From contig NZ_JABEND010000007.1 in the NCBI RefSeq assembly GCF_013002705.1, positions 1 through 64,000 of the forward strand: a DNA stretch of 64,000 nt, given 5' to 3'. Below are positions 26,447-34,365 of this stretch, piece by piece. Every line of letters starts with the position of its first letter. Position 1 is the stretch's first letter. This DNA is from Nakamurella aerolata (GTDB lineage: Bacteria > Actinomycetota > Actinomycetes > Mycobacteriales > Nakamurellaceae). Both the position numbers and the translations under genes were made by a program. Under the pieces are notes generated by a model, which saw only the letters and a program-made list of their open reading frames with translations, ran no database searches and had not been told where the DNA came from.

Positions 26447-26578
26447 TCATTCGGTTTGGATCTGTCGGGCCGGCACGTAGGTGTCGTCGTAGTAGGTGGT
26501 CGGCGCGGGCCCGCCGTCGAGTTGGAGTGGCACGGTCTTGGTGACCGAGATCGCGGCTGCTGCGCAACTGGCGGGCAC
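26447..26578 (-). CDS. 43-residue frame with coding-like composition (small protein or gene remnant)
   Basis: A GTG-initiated frame encodes VPASCAAAAISVTKTVP, then LQLDGGPAPTTYYDDTYVPARQIQTE. Third positions are almost all G or C, and the run of Tyr and Asp is unlike chance frames in this DNA. The frame stays open for 14 more codons upstream before a TAG, without a good start. It could be a small secreted or regulatory protein, or the C-terminal end of a decayed gene. No ribosome-binding site is seen. The rest of the gap 26342-26667 holds only a terminator. Confidence 0.35.
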   Translation of the reverse strand: MPASCAAAAISVTKTVPLQLDGGPAPTTYYDDTYVPARQIQTE

Positions 26579-26667
26579 GGTGGGGGGCGGGGGTGTTGCG
26601 GTCTGCGCTCGAGCGGGTACCTACCCACCACCACCCCCATCGGTGAAGCTCATTAGGGTGGGTAACC

Positions 26668-27861
26668 ATGTCGACTCTTGCGATTACCGGTGGCCATGTC
26701 GTTCCGATCGAGGGAGAACCCTTTGAGGGAACGGTGATCGTCACCGACGGGAAGATCAGCGCGCTCGGACCTGACGTCGAGGTTCCGGCCGACGCGACGG
26801 TGGTCGATGCCGACGGGAAGTGGGTGCTGCCAGGGTTTTTGGACGCACACACGCACCTCGGTGTCGACGAGGAGGCCGAGGGCTGGGCCGGTGACGACAC
26901 CAACGAGATGACCGAGCCGGTCACCGCTCAGGTGCGCGCGCTGGACGCCATCAACCCGGCCGAGCTGGGCTGGGGCGACGCGCTGACCGGCGGGGTCACC
27001 ACGGTGTGCGTCAACCCCGGTTCCGGGAACGTCATCGGTGGGCTGTGCGTCGCGCTGCACACCCACGGCCGCACCGTCGACGAGATGGCGCTGAAATCAC
27101 CCGCAGGGCTGAAGTCGGCGCTCGGCGAGAACCCGAAGCGGGTGTACGGCGAGAAGAAGGTGATGCCGTCCACCCGTCTCGGCACCGCAGCGGTGCTGCG
27201 CAAAGCCTTCGTCGACGCGCAGAACTACCAGGCCAAGCAGGCCGCCGCGAAGGCCGAGGACAAGCCGTTCGACGGCCGCGATCTGAAACTGGAAGCGCTG
27301 GCGTCCGTCCTCAACAGGGAAATCCCGTGGCGGCAGCACAGCCACCGCGCCGACGACATCGCCACCGCCCTCCGGGTGGCCGACGAGTTCGGCTACCAGC
27401 TGGTGATCGACCACGGCACCGAGGCCCACCTGATCGCTGATCTGTTGGCGGACAGGGGCATTCCGGTGCTGATCGGCCCGCTGTTCACCTCGCGCAGCAA
27501 GGTCGAGCTGCGGAACCGGTCGCTGGCCAACCCCGGCAAGCTGGCCGACGCCGGCGTCGAGATCTCGATCATCACCGACCATCCGGTTGTGCCGATCCAC
27601 TTCCTGGTGCACCAGGCGACGCTGGCGGTGAAAGAAGGTCTCGACCCGAAGACGGCGCTGCGCGCGATCACGATCAATCCTGCCAAGGTGATGGGACTGG
27701 CCGATCAGGTCGGCTCGCTCGAGGTCGGCAAGCTCGGCGACGTGGTGATCTGGTCGGGTGATCCGTTCGACGTGATGCAGCGCGCCGAGCGAGTCTTCAT
27801 CAACGGCGACGAGGTTTACACGCACAGCACGGCGGAAGGCCGATCCGACCGAACCGACTGA
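26668..27861 (+). CDS. amidohydrolase family protein
   Basis: This 397-residue metal-dependent amidohydrolase is of the imidazolonepropionase-like type. It has the N-terminal beta-sandwich, the first metal motif PGFLDAHTHLG, further His residues in QHSHRADD and VIDHGTEAH, the catalytic Asp in IITDHP, and the closing PAKVMGLADQVGSLEVGKLGDVVIWSGDPF. The substrate is unknown; many relatives in actinobacteria are annotated only as amidohydrolase, some acting on dipeptides or cyclic amides. It stands alone and ends at a strong hairpin. Confidence 0.92.
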   Translation: MSTLAITGGHVVPIEGEPFEGTVIVTDGKISALGPDVEVPADATVVDADGKWVLPGFLDAHTHLGVDEEAEGWAGDDTNEMTEPVTAQVRALDAINPAELGWGDALTGGVTTVCVNPGSGNVIGGLCVALHTHGRTVDEMALKSPAGLKSALGENPKRVYGEKKVMPSTRLGTAAVLRKAFVDAQNYQAKQAAAKAEDKPFDGRDLKLEALASVLNREIPWRQHSHRADDIATALRVADEFGYQLVIDHGTEAHLIADLLADRGIPVLIGPLFTSRSKVELRNRSLANPGKLADAGVEISIITDHPVVPIHFLVHQATLAVKEGLDPKTALRAITINPAKVMGLADQVGSLEVGKLGDVVIWSGDPFDVMQRAERVFINGDEVYTHSTAEGRSDRTD

Positions 27862-27903
27862 TCCGACAAACCGGCTGAGCCTGCCTGCTGCGCCGACGCA
27901 TCG

Positions 27904-27947
27904 GCGCGGAAGATCGTGCACCGAGTTCGGTGCACGATCTTCCGCGC
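27904..27947. terminator. 21-bp perfect hairpin between convergent genes
   Basis: The arm starting GCGCGGAAGATCGTGCACC at 27904-27924 is the exact reverse complement of 27927-27947. It lies between the amidohydrolase stop (27861) and the convergent SDR stop (27957), so it can terminate both. No U tract follows. Confidence 0.85.
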
Positions 27948-27956
27948 TGTTGCAGT

Positions 27957-28766
27957 TCAGCCCAATCCGCGGGCGAACATGGCGTCCATCGCCCTGTCTG
28001 GCAACACCTTGCGCGCCGCGATCAGTGGTTTGGCGCCGGCACCGATCGCATAGCGAGTGCGCGGACGCCTGGCGGTGGCGGCCCGCTCGATGGCCTTGGC
28101 CACCACGCTCGGGTCGGAGCCGAACGAGTCCGAACCGAGCCGGGAGCCGATCTTGGCCACCCGGTCGGCGTACGGGCCGTCACCGGAGCGTTCCTGCGCG
28201 GATTCGGCGGCGATGCCGCCCCACTCGGTCTTGATGCCGCCCGGCTCGATGATCACCACGTCCACCCCGAACGGCGCCAGCTCCTGACGCATGGAGTCGC
28301 TCAGTCCCTCCACCGCGAACTTGGTGGCGTGGTACCAGCCGCCGAACGCGGTGGCGAACTTGCCGCCCATCGAGGTGACGTTGATGATCCGGCCGGACCG
28401 CTGCGCCCGCATGGTGGGGATCACCAGCTGGGCCAGCCGCGCCAGCGCGAACACGTTCACCTCGAACTGACGCCTGGCCTCCGACAGCGGCACGTCTTCG
28501 ACGGCACCGTACGAGCCGTAGCCGGCGTTGTTCACCAGCACGTCGATACGGCCCTGCTCGTCGAGAACCTTCCGGACGGCCGCCTGCATCGCCTCGTCGT
28601 CGGTGAGATCGAGCGGCAGCGGCCGGATGCCGTCGCGCTCCAACTCGGCCAGCCGGTCGACCCGCCGGGCGGCGCCGTACACCGTGAAGCCGGCCTGAGC
28701 CAGCCGCCTTGCGGTGGCGGCACCGATACCGGACGAGGCACCGGTGACAACAGCAACCTTGGTCAT
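27957..28766 (-). CDS. SDR family oxidoreductase, TetR-controlled
   Basis: This classical SDR of 269 residues has TGASSGIG, NNAGYGSYG, Ser in NVTSMGG, YHATK with catalytic Tyr and Lys, and a longer C-terminal part than the minimal fold. The sequence (GGWYHATKFAVEGLSDSMRQELAPFGVDVVIIEPG) belongs to the group often annotated as oxidoreductase/retinol dehydrogenase-like. The start is 88 bases from a divergent tetR gene, and a 16-bp palindromic motif occurs twice in the space between. The SDR is therefore the probable target of that repressor. Confidence 0.93.
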   Translation of the reverse strand: MTKVAVVTGASSGIGAATARRLAQAGFTVYGAARRVDRLAELERDGIRPLPLDLTDDEAMQAAVRKVLDEQGRIDVLVNNAGYGSYGAVEDVPLSEARRQFEVNVFALARLAQLVIPTMRAQRSGRIINVTSMGGKFATAFGGWYHATKFAVEGLSDSMRQELAPFGVDVVIIEPGGIKTEWGGIAAESAQERSGDGPYADRVAKIGSRLGSDSFGSDPSVVAKAIERAATARRPRTRYAIGAGAKPLIAARKVLPDRAMDAMFARGLG

Positions 28767-28785
28767 GATCTGCTCCTTAGCTGAT

Positions 28786-28850
28786 AACTAACCGTTCGGT
28801 TGATACCAGTGTGCTGCGCTAGATCGCAGCTGTCAACTGAACGGTTAGTT
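28786..28850. promoter_or_regulatory. two inverted copies of a TetR operator in a divergent promoter
   Basis: AACTAACCGTTCGGTT at 28786-28801 and AACTGAACGGTTAGTT at 28835-28850 are the same 16-base motif in opposite orientation with one mismatch. Each is itself quasi-palindromic. They flank the space between the SDR and tetR starts, one near each gene. Confidence 0.8.
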
Positions 28851-28853
28851 GAT

Positions 28854-29480
28854 ATGCTCGGGAGCGTGCCTGCCGACCGATCTGCCCGCGGCGAGTCAGC
28901 TGCTCCCGCGCGCCCGCTCCGCGACGCCGACGCCACCAGGCAGCGACTCCTGGAGGCAGCGACCGCCGAGTTCGCGGTGCACGGCATCGCCGGTGCCAGG
29001 GTCGACCGGATCGCGACTGCCGCGCAGGCGAACAAGGCGCAGATCTATCACTACTTCGGCAGCAAGGAGGGACTCTTCGACGCGGTGCTCGGCGCCCACG
29101 CCAACGTTGCGACGGCCGAGGAGTACTTCGACGCCGACGACCTTCCCGGCACCGCCGGGCGGCTCTTCGACCAGTTCGACAGCCGACCCGATCTGGCCAG
29201 GCTGGCCACCTGGTACCGGTTGGAGCGGGCCGGCAGCGAACGTTCCATCGGCCCGATCATGGCAGCGAACGAAGCCAAGATCGCGGCGATCACCCTGGCC
29301 CAGCGCCAGGGCAGCGTGACAGACACCTTCCCGCCAGATGTGTTGCTCGGCCTGGTGATCACGCTTGCGATGGCATGGGTCACGCTGCCGCCGGAGTTCG
29401 AGAATCCGGCCAACGCGCACTCAACGGGACAGCGTCGAGAGTTCGTGATCGAGTCGGTCCGCCGGCTGATCGCGCCGTGA
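28854..29480 (+). CDS. TetR/AcrR family transcriptional regulator
   Basis: This regulator of about 208 residues has a TetR helix-turn-helix at about 25-70 (TRQRLLEAATAEFAVHGIAGARVDRIATAAQANKAQIYHYFGSKEGLFDAVLG) and a TetR C-terminal domain. The ATG at 28854 is used here; a GTG at 28866 with GGGAG close upstream is an alternative. It is divergent from the SDR gene and probably represses both genes through the paired operators. The stop is 13 bases from the convergent VKOR gene end. Confidence 0.92.
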   Translation: MLGSVPADRSARGESAAPARPLRDADATRQRLLEAATAEFAVHGIAGARVDRIATAAQANKAQIYHYFGSKEGLFDAVLGAHANVATAEEYFDADDLPGTAGRLFDQFDSRPDLARLATWYRLERAGSERSIGPIMAANEAKIAAITLAQRQGSVTDTFPPDVLLGLVITLAMAWVTLPPEFENPANAHSTGQRREFVIESVRRLIAP

Positions 29481-29493
29481 GCACCGCGACCCG

Positions 29494-30084
29494 TCAGAAC
29501 ACGAATCGGAACAGCACCAGCACGGCGATGACGGCGTACCAGGCGCCGACGATCCACGGCCGGTAGGGACGCAGCCGGTGCAGCCGCCAGCCGTCCACCG
29601 CGGCGTAGACGAACAGCGGGATCATCGCCGCCCACACCACCATGCAGTACGGGCAGAGCGCGCCGACCTCGTAGAGGCTGACGACCACCAGGTAGTGGAT
29701 GAACAGCACCCCGGCGGCGGTCCCCCAGGCGAACGCGATCCGGAACCACTCCGGCGGCCGGAACCCGCAGAGGTAGACCACACCGGTGGTGATCACCACC
29801 GGGAAGCCGACGAGACCGATCAGCGGATTGGGGAACCCGAAGGTGTCGGCCTGCGGGCTGTTCATGATGGTGCCGCAGGAGAGCACGGAGTTGATCGAGC
29901 AACTCGGCCGGTAGTTGGGGTCGATCAGGGTCTGGATCTTCTCCACCGCGATGACGAACGCGCCGAGCAGACCGACGGCACCGGTGACGACGTACAACCA
30001 CGCCAGCCCGCGGCTGGGCGCGGAATCGTCCATCGGTTCGTCGAGGGCTGCGTGCTGCACGTCGTCAGCGTCGGTGACGGTCAT
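29494..30084 (-). CDS. vitamin K epoxide reductase (VKOR) family protein
   Basis: In actinobacteria VKOR replaces DsbB: it re-oxidises the DsbA-like disulfide donor and passes electrons to menaquinone. The 196-residue protein has four to five membrane helices, the loop cysteine pair in CSINSVLSCG, the active CPYC in helix 4, and the conserved SPQADTFGFPNPLIGLVGFP. The ATG at 30084 with GAGGAC upstream was chosen over an Arg-rich longer frame. The gap to ppk2 (30085-30440, 356 bases) holds palindromes but no recognised gene. Confidence 0.93.
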   Translation of the reverse strand: MTVTDADDVQHAALDEPMDDSAPSRGLAWLYVVTGAVGLLGAFVIAVEKIQTLIDPNYRPSCSINSVLSCGTIMNSPQADTFGFPNPLIGLVGFPVVITTGVVYLCGFRPPEWFRIAFAWGTAAGVLFIHYLVVVSLYEVGALCPYCMVVWAAMIPLFVYAAVDGWRLHRLRPYRPWIVGAWYAVIAVLVLFRFVF

Positions 30085-30308
30085 GACTGGGCGTCCTCGG
30101 GCTCGGGCACCGGCCATCTTCGGCGCGGCACGATTGGCCAGCCCGTCCGGCCTGCGGGCTGCGACGTTCTCGGGTTGTGACGTTCTCATTGTGCCCCCGG
30201 CTGCGGAACAGCCACCCGGAACCCGGCGGCCGCCGAAAAGGGCATCGCTGGACCTCGCGTTGGCAGTCGGCAGCCGGCTCGCGGAAGTTCCCGCCCGTCC
30301 CGCGGTCG

Positions 30309-30365
30309 TGACGGTGCTGGCACCGTGATGCCGGCAGCACCGTCATGGTGCCGACACTGCAGTGT
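30309..30365. promoter_or_regulatory. inverted repeats upstream of ppk2
   Basis: TGACGGTGCTG (30309-30319) and CAGCACCGTCA (30335-30345) form a perfect 11-bp inverted repeat with a 15-base spacer. The 12-base palindrome ACACTGCAGTGT follows at 30354-30365. They lie 76-132 bases before the ppk2 start and may be operator sites or a structured leader. Confidence 0.45.
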
Positions 30366-30440
30366 TGCCGGCAGGGCCATCGGTCCCGCCATGGCACCGC
30401 CGGTGTGGCCCAGCCGCGAATCGCGACCTACCGTTGGCTC

Positions 30441-31379
30441 ATGGCAGACCTTGTTGACGGCACCGGTTCCGGCCTCATCGTCCCTGCAGAGACCGGCATC
30501 GAGCTGGCCCCCGGCGGCAAGCCGGTGTTGTCGAACGGCACTCCGGTGCTGGCCGACTCCGGCGAGCCGGCCTGGCGGCAGGGCTACCCGTACGAGCAGA
30601 AGATGTCCCGCTCCGAGTACGAGAAACTCAAGCGCGTCCTGCAGATCGAGTTGCTGAAGCTGCAGTCGTGGGTCAAGGACACCGGCCAGAAGATCGCGAT
30701 TCTGTTCGAGGGCAGGGACGCCGCCGGCAAGGGCGGTTCCATCAAGCGGTTCACCGAGCATCTCAACCCTCGTGGCGCGCGGGTGGTGGCGCTCGGGGTG
30801 CCGACCGATGCCGAGCGCAGCCAGTGGTATTTCCAGCGCTACGTCGCGCACCTGCCCAGCGGTGGCGAGATCGTGCTGTTCGACCGTTCCTGGTACAACC
30901 GCGCCGGTGTCGAGCGGGTGATGGGCTTCGCCGACGCCGCGCAGTACCGGGAGTTCATGCGCTCGGCGCCCGAGTTCGAGCGGATGCTGGTGCACTCCGA
31001 CATCCACCTGATCAAACTGTGGTTCTCGGTCAGCCAGGCCGAGCAGGCGGCCAGGTTCGCCGCCAGGGAGCAGGATCCGGTCAAGCGCTGGAAGCTCTCG
31101 CCGATGGACAAGGCCAGCATGGACAAGTGGGACCAGTACACCCAGGCCAAAGAAGCGATGTTCTTCTACACCGACACCGGCGATGCCCCGTGGACGGTGA
31201 TCAAGAGCAACGACAAGAAGCGCGCCCGCATCGAGATGATGCGATTCGTGTTGTCCCAGTTCGACTATCCGTCCAAGGACCATGAGGTGGTCGGCACTCC
31301 CGACCCGTTGATCGTCGGCCCGGCGTCCGCGGTCTACGAGGAGGGCGAGTTCTCCGGCGGGTCGTTCCCCACGCTGTGA
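30441..31379 (+). CDS. ppk2: polyphosphate kinase 2
   Basis: PPK2 transfers phosphate between polyphosphate and nucleoside diphosphates. The 312-residue protein is a single-domain, class I-type PPK2 with Walker A GRDAAGKGG, the motif DRSWYNRAGVERVMGF, KLWFSVSQAEQ with RW and the lid region. The ATG at 30441 (MADLVDGTG) is the conserved start. It overlaps a lipase lipoprotein gene by GTGA. Inverted repeats lie upstream. Direction of catalysis (GDP or ADP use) cannot be read from sequence. Confidence 0.95.
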   Translation: MADLVDGTGSGLIVPAETGIELAPGGKPVLSNGTPVLADSGEPAWRQGYPYEQKMSRSEYEKLKRVLQIELLKLQSWVKDTGQKIAILFEGRDAAGKGGSIKRFTEHLNPRGARVVALGVPTDAERSQWYFQRYVAHLPSGGEIVLFDRSWYNRAGVERVMGFADAAQYREFMRSAPEFERMLVHSDIHLIKLWFSVSQAEQAARFAAREQDPVKRWKLSPMDKASMDKWDQYTQAKEAMFFYTDTGDAPWTVIKSNDKKRARIEMMRFVLSQFDYPSKDHEVVGTPDPLIVGPASAVYEEGEFSGGSFPTL

Positions 31380-32461
31380 CCGGGCGCCGATCCGGCGCTG
31401 CCGCCCTGGCGGTGGCCGTTGCGGCTGCGCTGGTGCTCAGTGGGTGTTCGGGGCCGGGTTCCGGGCCGCCGACCAGCGCGCCGCCCGCTGCATCCGTCGA
31501 TCTGCGCAGCGCCGGGGACGGGACCGCAGGACCTTCCGAGGCAGCACCTTCTCCACCGTCCAGATCAGCACCGGCCGAACCAGCACCGGCCCAACCAGCC
31601 CCGTCCCGACCGGCGACGAACGCTCCAGCGCCGTCCCCACCAGCACCGGACGGATCAGTGCCGTCCGAACCGGCGCCGGACGGACCAGGGCCATCCGAAC
31701 CGGCGCTCCGCACCGGGTCGGCGGCGTCGGCCGATGCGCTGCCGGACGTCGGCCTTGCCGGCGTCAACGATCCGCGCTGCCGGTCGACCGAGCCGCCGGT
31801 GGTGCTGCTGCACGGCACGGTGTCGACGCCGGAGTCCAACTTTTCCCGGCTGGCACCGGCACTGCGGGCCTCCGGACGCTGCGCTTACGCGGTGCTGTAC
31901 GGGGCGATGCTGGGCTGGGGCGGCGTCGGTGACATCGACGCCTCCGCCGACCAGGTGGCCGCCTTTGTCGGCGCCGTTCGACGAGCCAGCGGCGCCCGGC
32001 AGGTCGACGTCATCGCCTTCTCCCAAGGCGCGCTGGTGCTGCGGAATGCCTTGCAGCGCAAGCTGAATCCCGCCGACGTCCGGTTAGCGGTGCTGCTGGC
32101 GCCCAACTACCACGGCACCTCGGTCAACCTGGCGAGCCGGGCGCCGGCCGCGCTGTGCCCGGCCTGTGGTCAGCAGGCCACCGGCTCGCCGCTGCTGCGC
32201 CGGCTGGCCGATGGCGGCGAGCTGGCGCCCGGGGTGCGCTATGCCGCGCTGTCCACCGCCGACGACGCCTGGGTGTTGCCGGTCTCCGGGCAGGCTCCCG
32301 TCGGACCGGCCGATCGGGTGCGCGCCGAAGTGCTGCAGCAGCGCTGCCCCGGCCTGTCCGTCGCGCACGAAAACCTGCCAGGCCAGCCCACCGCCGTCGA
32401 GTGGACTCTCGGGACGCTGCGCAACGGCGGCGTCCCACCCGAACAGCTGCCGTGCCGGTGA
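31376..32461 (+). CDS. secreted lipase/esterase lipoprotein with repeat linker
   Basis: This 361-residue protein has a lipoprotein signal peptide ending LVLSGC (Cys about 24), then a 90-residue linker rich in Pro, Ala and Ser, and then an alpha/beta-hydrolase domain. The domain is of the EstA/class 2 lipase type: VVLLHGTVSTPESNFSRLAPAL, the nucleophile in AFSQGAL (GXSXG with Ala in the first place), and LLAPNYHGT. The linker is encoded by nine 15-bp repeat units. The start overlaps the ppk2 stop, so the two are coupled although no functional link is obvious. It is likely anchored to the outer face of the membrane. Confidence 0.87.
   Translation: MTGRRSGAAALAVAVAAALVLSGCSGPGSGPPTSAPPAASVDLRSAGDGTAGPSEAAPSPPSRSAPAEPAPAQPAPSRPATNAPAPSPPAPDGSVPSEPAPDGPGPSEPALRTGSAASADALPDVGLAGVNDPRCRSTEPPVVLLHGTVSTPESNFSRLAPALRASGRCAYAVLYGAMLGWGGVGDIDASADQVAAFVGAVRRASGARQVDVIAFSQGALVLRNALQRKLNPADVRLAVLLAPNYHGTSVNLASRAPAALCPACGQQATGSPLLRRLADGGELAPGVRYAALSTADDAWVLPVSGQAPVGPADRVRAEVLQQRCPGLSVAHENLPGQPTAVEWTLGTLRNGGVPPEQLPCR
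31567..31701 (+). repeat. 15-bp tandem array, 9 units, in lipase linker
   Basis: Nine units of exactly 15 bases run from 31567 to 31701, with consensus near AGCACCGTCCGAACC. They encode a Pro/Ala/Ser pentapeptide-like linker between the lipid anchor and the hydrolase domain. This is the longest of the 15-bp arrays in the window. Confidence 0.85.
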
Positions 32462-32634
32462 TCCGGTACACCTCAGCGCTGCAACGGGCCGAACGGTGCC
32501 AGGTCGGATGGTCGGCCGGGCCTTTCGCTGCTGGTAAACTCAATGGTCGCGCGTGTCGTCAGTCGTGAGGCTTGAGCAGGCGCCCCGACTGAGCACCCAG
32601 ACCATCACTTGAGCAAGAAGCGAGGCAGTTCCGC

Positions 32635-32895
32635 GTGGCCAACATCAAGTCGCAGATCAAGCGGATCAAGACCAACGAGGCAGCGCGTCAGCGCAACAAG
32701 GCCGTGAAGTCGGCCCTGCGCACCTCCGTGCGCCGGGTCCGCACCGCCATCGCCGCCGGCGACAAGGCGACCGCCGGCACCGAGCTGGTGACCGCCTCTC
32801 GCGACCTCGACAAGGCCGTGAGCAAGGGCGTCATCCACGCCAACCAGGCCGCGAACCGCAAGTCGGCGCTGGCCAAGCAGGTCGCCGCACTCTGA
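32635..32895 (+). CDS. rpsT: 30S ribosomal protein S20
   Basis: S20 binds 16S rRNA early in 30S assembly. The 86-residue basic helical protein is complete and typical ([25 protein letters not shown] through [13 protein letters not shown]). The GTG at 32635 is the conserved start. A possible extended -10 element TGGTAAACT at 32532-32540 lies about 95 bases upstream. It is followed by a clear terminator. Confidence 0.98.
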   Translation: MANIKSQIKRIKTNEAARQRNKAVKSALRTSVRRVRTAIAAGDKATAGTELVTASRDLDKAVSKGVIHANQAANRKSALAKQVAAL

Positions 32896-32936
32896 CCCTG
32901 GCTGCCGGGTTTCCGGCACCCAGCAGCACCGCATCA

Positions 32937-32966
32937 CGGCGCCGTTCCCATTCGGGGACGGCGCCG
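32937..32966 (+). terminator. rpsT terminator
   Basis: CGGCGCCGTTCCC and GGGGACGGCGCCG form a 13-bp stem with one mismatch and a 4-base loop, 42 bases after the rpsT stop and followed by TTCGGTGTTG. Confidence 0.85.
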
Positions 32967-33001
32967 TTCGGTGTTGTCGGCGCCCAATCGCCGGGACCCG
33001 G

Positions 33002-33037
33002 TTGTCGGCACAATTGTCGGCACCGTTGTCGGCACAC
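33002..33037. repeat. 12-bp tandem array, 3 units, non-coding
   Basis: TTGTCGGCACAA, TTGTCGGCACCG and TTGTCGGCACAC follow each other directly. The 360-base gap 32896-33255 holds the rpsT terminator and this repeat; no gene is seen. Confidence 0.75.
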
Positions 33038-33255
33038 CCGGGTGTCGGTGCGCACCGCCGCCGCGCCTGATCGTGGCGGCGCCGTCATGGGGAAAACTCC
33101 CCAGGGCATCGATTTCTGGGACGACGGACCGCCCCGCTCGGGCATAGTTGCCGGTGGCGGCGTCGGGGCGATCAACAGCTCCAGTGCGCCAACGGCTCCA
33201 GTAGTTCACAGCGCCAGCAGTACCTGACCATCGCAACATCAGGGGGAGTTTCACA

Positions 33256-34326
33256 GTGCCAGCCATCACGACACCCAACCGGTCCAACCGGTCAGGGGCC
33301 AACCGCCCCGCCCGCACCCGACGGTTGACCGTTGCCTGCCTCGGAGTGAGTGTGCTGCTCGCCGTCAGCGGCTGCGCCCAATCGGTCAGCGGGCAGGCCG
33401 CTGTGGCCGGCCCGTCCGGGAGCCAGCAACGTGAGCAGGGGCAGCAGCCGAACCCTGGGCAGAAGCAGGGCGGGCAGACCGGCGACCGCCCGGGAGGCAC
33501 CGCGGGCGCTGGTAAGAAGGATCCGCTCGACCCCGGCATGCCGGCCCCGGTTCCGAGCATCGAGATGCCTGAGGTGCCCAAACCGCCCGTCCCCGGCGGC
33601 GCCGATACCGCACCCGACACCGGGCCGGGCGGGGCCGACCCCACCATGACCGCCGGCGGCGAGCCCGACGACGCCACCTCCGAAGCCGATTCAGCCGAAA
33701 CCGATTCAGCCAGAACAGATTCAGCCACAACCGCCGCTGCCGGAACAGATTCCGAGGCCACGTCCGCGGGCGCCGCAGCCGGCTCTCCCGACCAAGGAGG
33801 CGCAACCGAAAAACCCACGGCCGCGGCCGGCGTTCCCAAGGTCTCCGGGTCTCAGACGCTGTACGACGCCGGGAAGGGTTTCAAGATCCCGCTGGACCGC
33901 GAGTGGGTCAAGGTCAAGACGGTGCCGTTCGACGGCGGCACCCAGCACGCCTTCAAGTACAACGCGGGCGGGGTGACGATGTCCCTGATCACCCAGACTC
34001 ATCCGGCGGTGACCACCGCGAAAGACCAGTGCATGAAGGTGGTCTCCCAGCTCCGCGCCGACCTCGACAATGTGGATTTCGACAGCAATGTGCCTGATCC
34101 GACCTCGCCGGAGGGTTACGACGCGCAGCTGTGCAGCCTGAAGTACGACGACGACAAGGGCGACACCTATCGCAGAAACCTTCAGGTGCTGCACAAGGCC
34201 GGCTCGAAGGACACCTTCATCATGTGGGTCACCACGCCGCTGCTGGGATCCGACTACGACACGGACCGGGCCGCGCAGCAGTCGGCGTCCGACGCGTACT
34301 ACCTGCTGGTCGACAGCCTGAAATAG
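33256..34326 (+). CDS. secreted lipoprotein, LpqN/LpqT-like
   Basis: This 356-residue protein has a long signal peptide with the lipobox LLAVSGC and the sequence CAQSVSGQA after the anchor, a form common in mycobacterial lipoproteins. A disordered Gln/Pro/Gly/Asp-rich linker follows (about 45-195), with three 15-bp-encoded pentapeptide repeats. The C-terminal folded domain (about 196-356) has two cysteines (DQCMKVV and AQLCSLKY). It resembles LpqN/LpqT-type domains in layout, an assignment made with low certainty. GTG start with GGGGGAG upstream. It is convergent with holA. Confidence 0.78.
   Translation: MPAITTPNRSNRSGANRPARTRRLTVACLGVSVLLAVSGCAQSVSGQAAVAGPSGSQQREQGQQPNPGQKQGGQTGDRPGGTAGAGKKDPLDPGMPAPVPSIEMPEVPKPPVPGGADTAPDTGPGGADPTMTAGGEPDDATSEADSAETDSARTDSATTAAAGTDSEATSAGAAAGSPDQGGATEKPTAAAGVPKVSGSQTLYDAGKGFKIPLDREWVKVKTVPFDGGTQHAFKYNAGGVTMSLITQTHPAVTTAKDQCMKVVSQLRADLDNVDFDSNVPDPTSPEGYDAQLCSLKYDDDKGDTYRRNLQVLHKAGSKDTFIMWVTTPLLGSDYDTDRAAQQSASDAYYLLVDSLK
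33688..33732 (+). repeat. 15-bp tandem array, 3 units, in lipoprotein linker
   Basis: Units GATTCAGCCGAAACC, GATTCAGCCAGAACA and GATTCAGCCACAACC start at 33688, 33703 and 33718. They encode Asp-Ser-Ala-Xaa-Thr repeats in the disordered linker of the lipoprotein. Confidence 0.85.
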
Positions 34327-34365
34327 CCAGCCCAGCCCAGCCCAGCGTCCGCGAACTGGTGCCGG

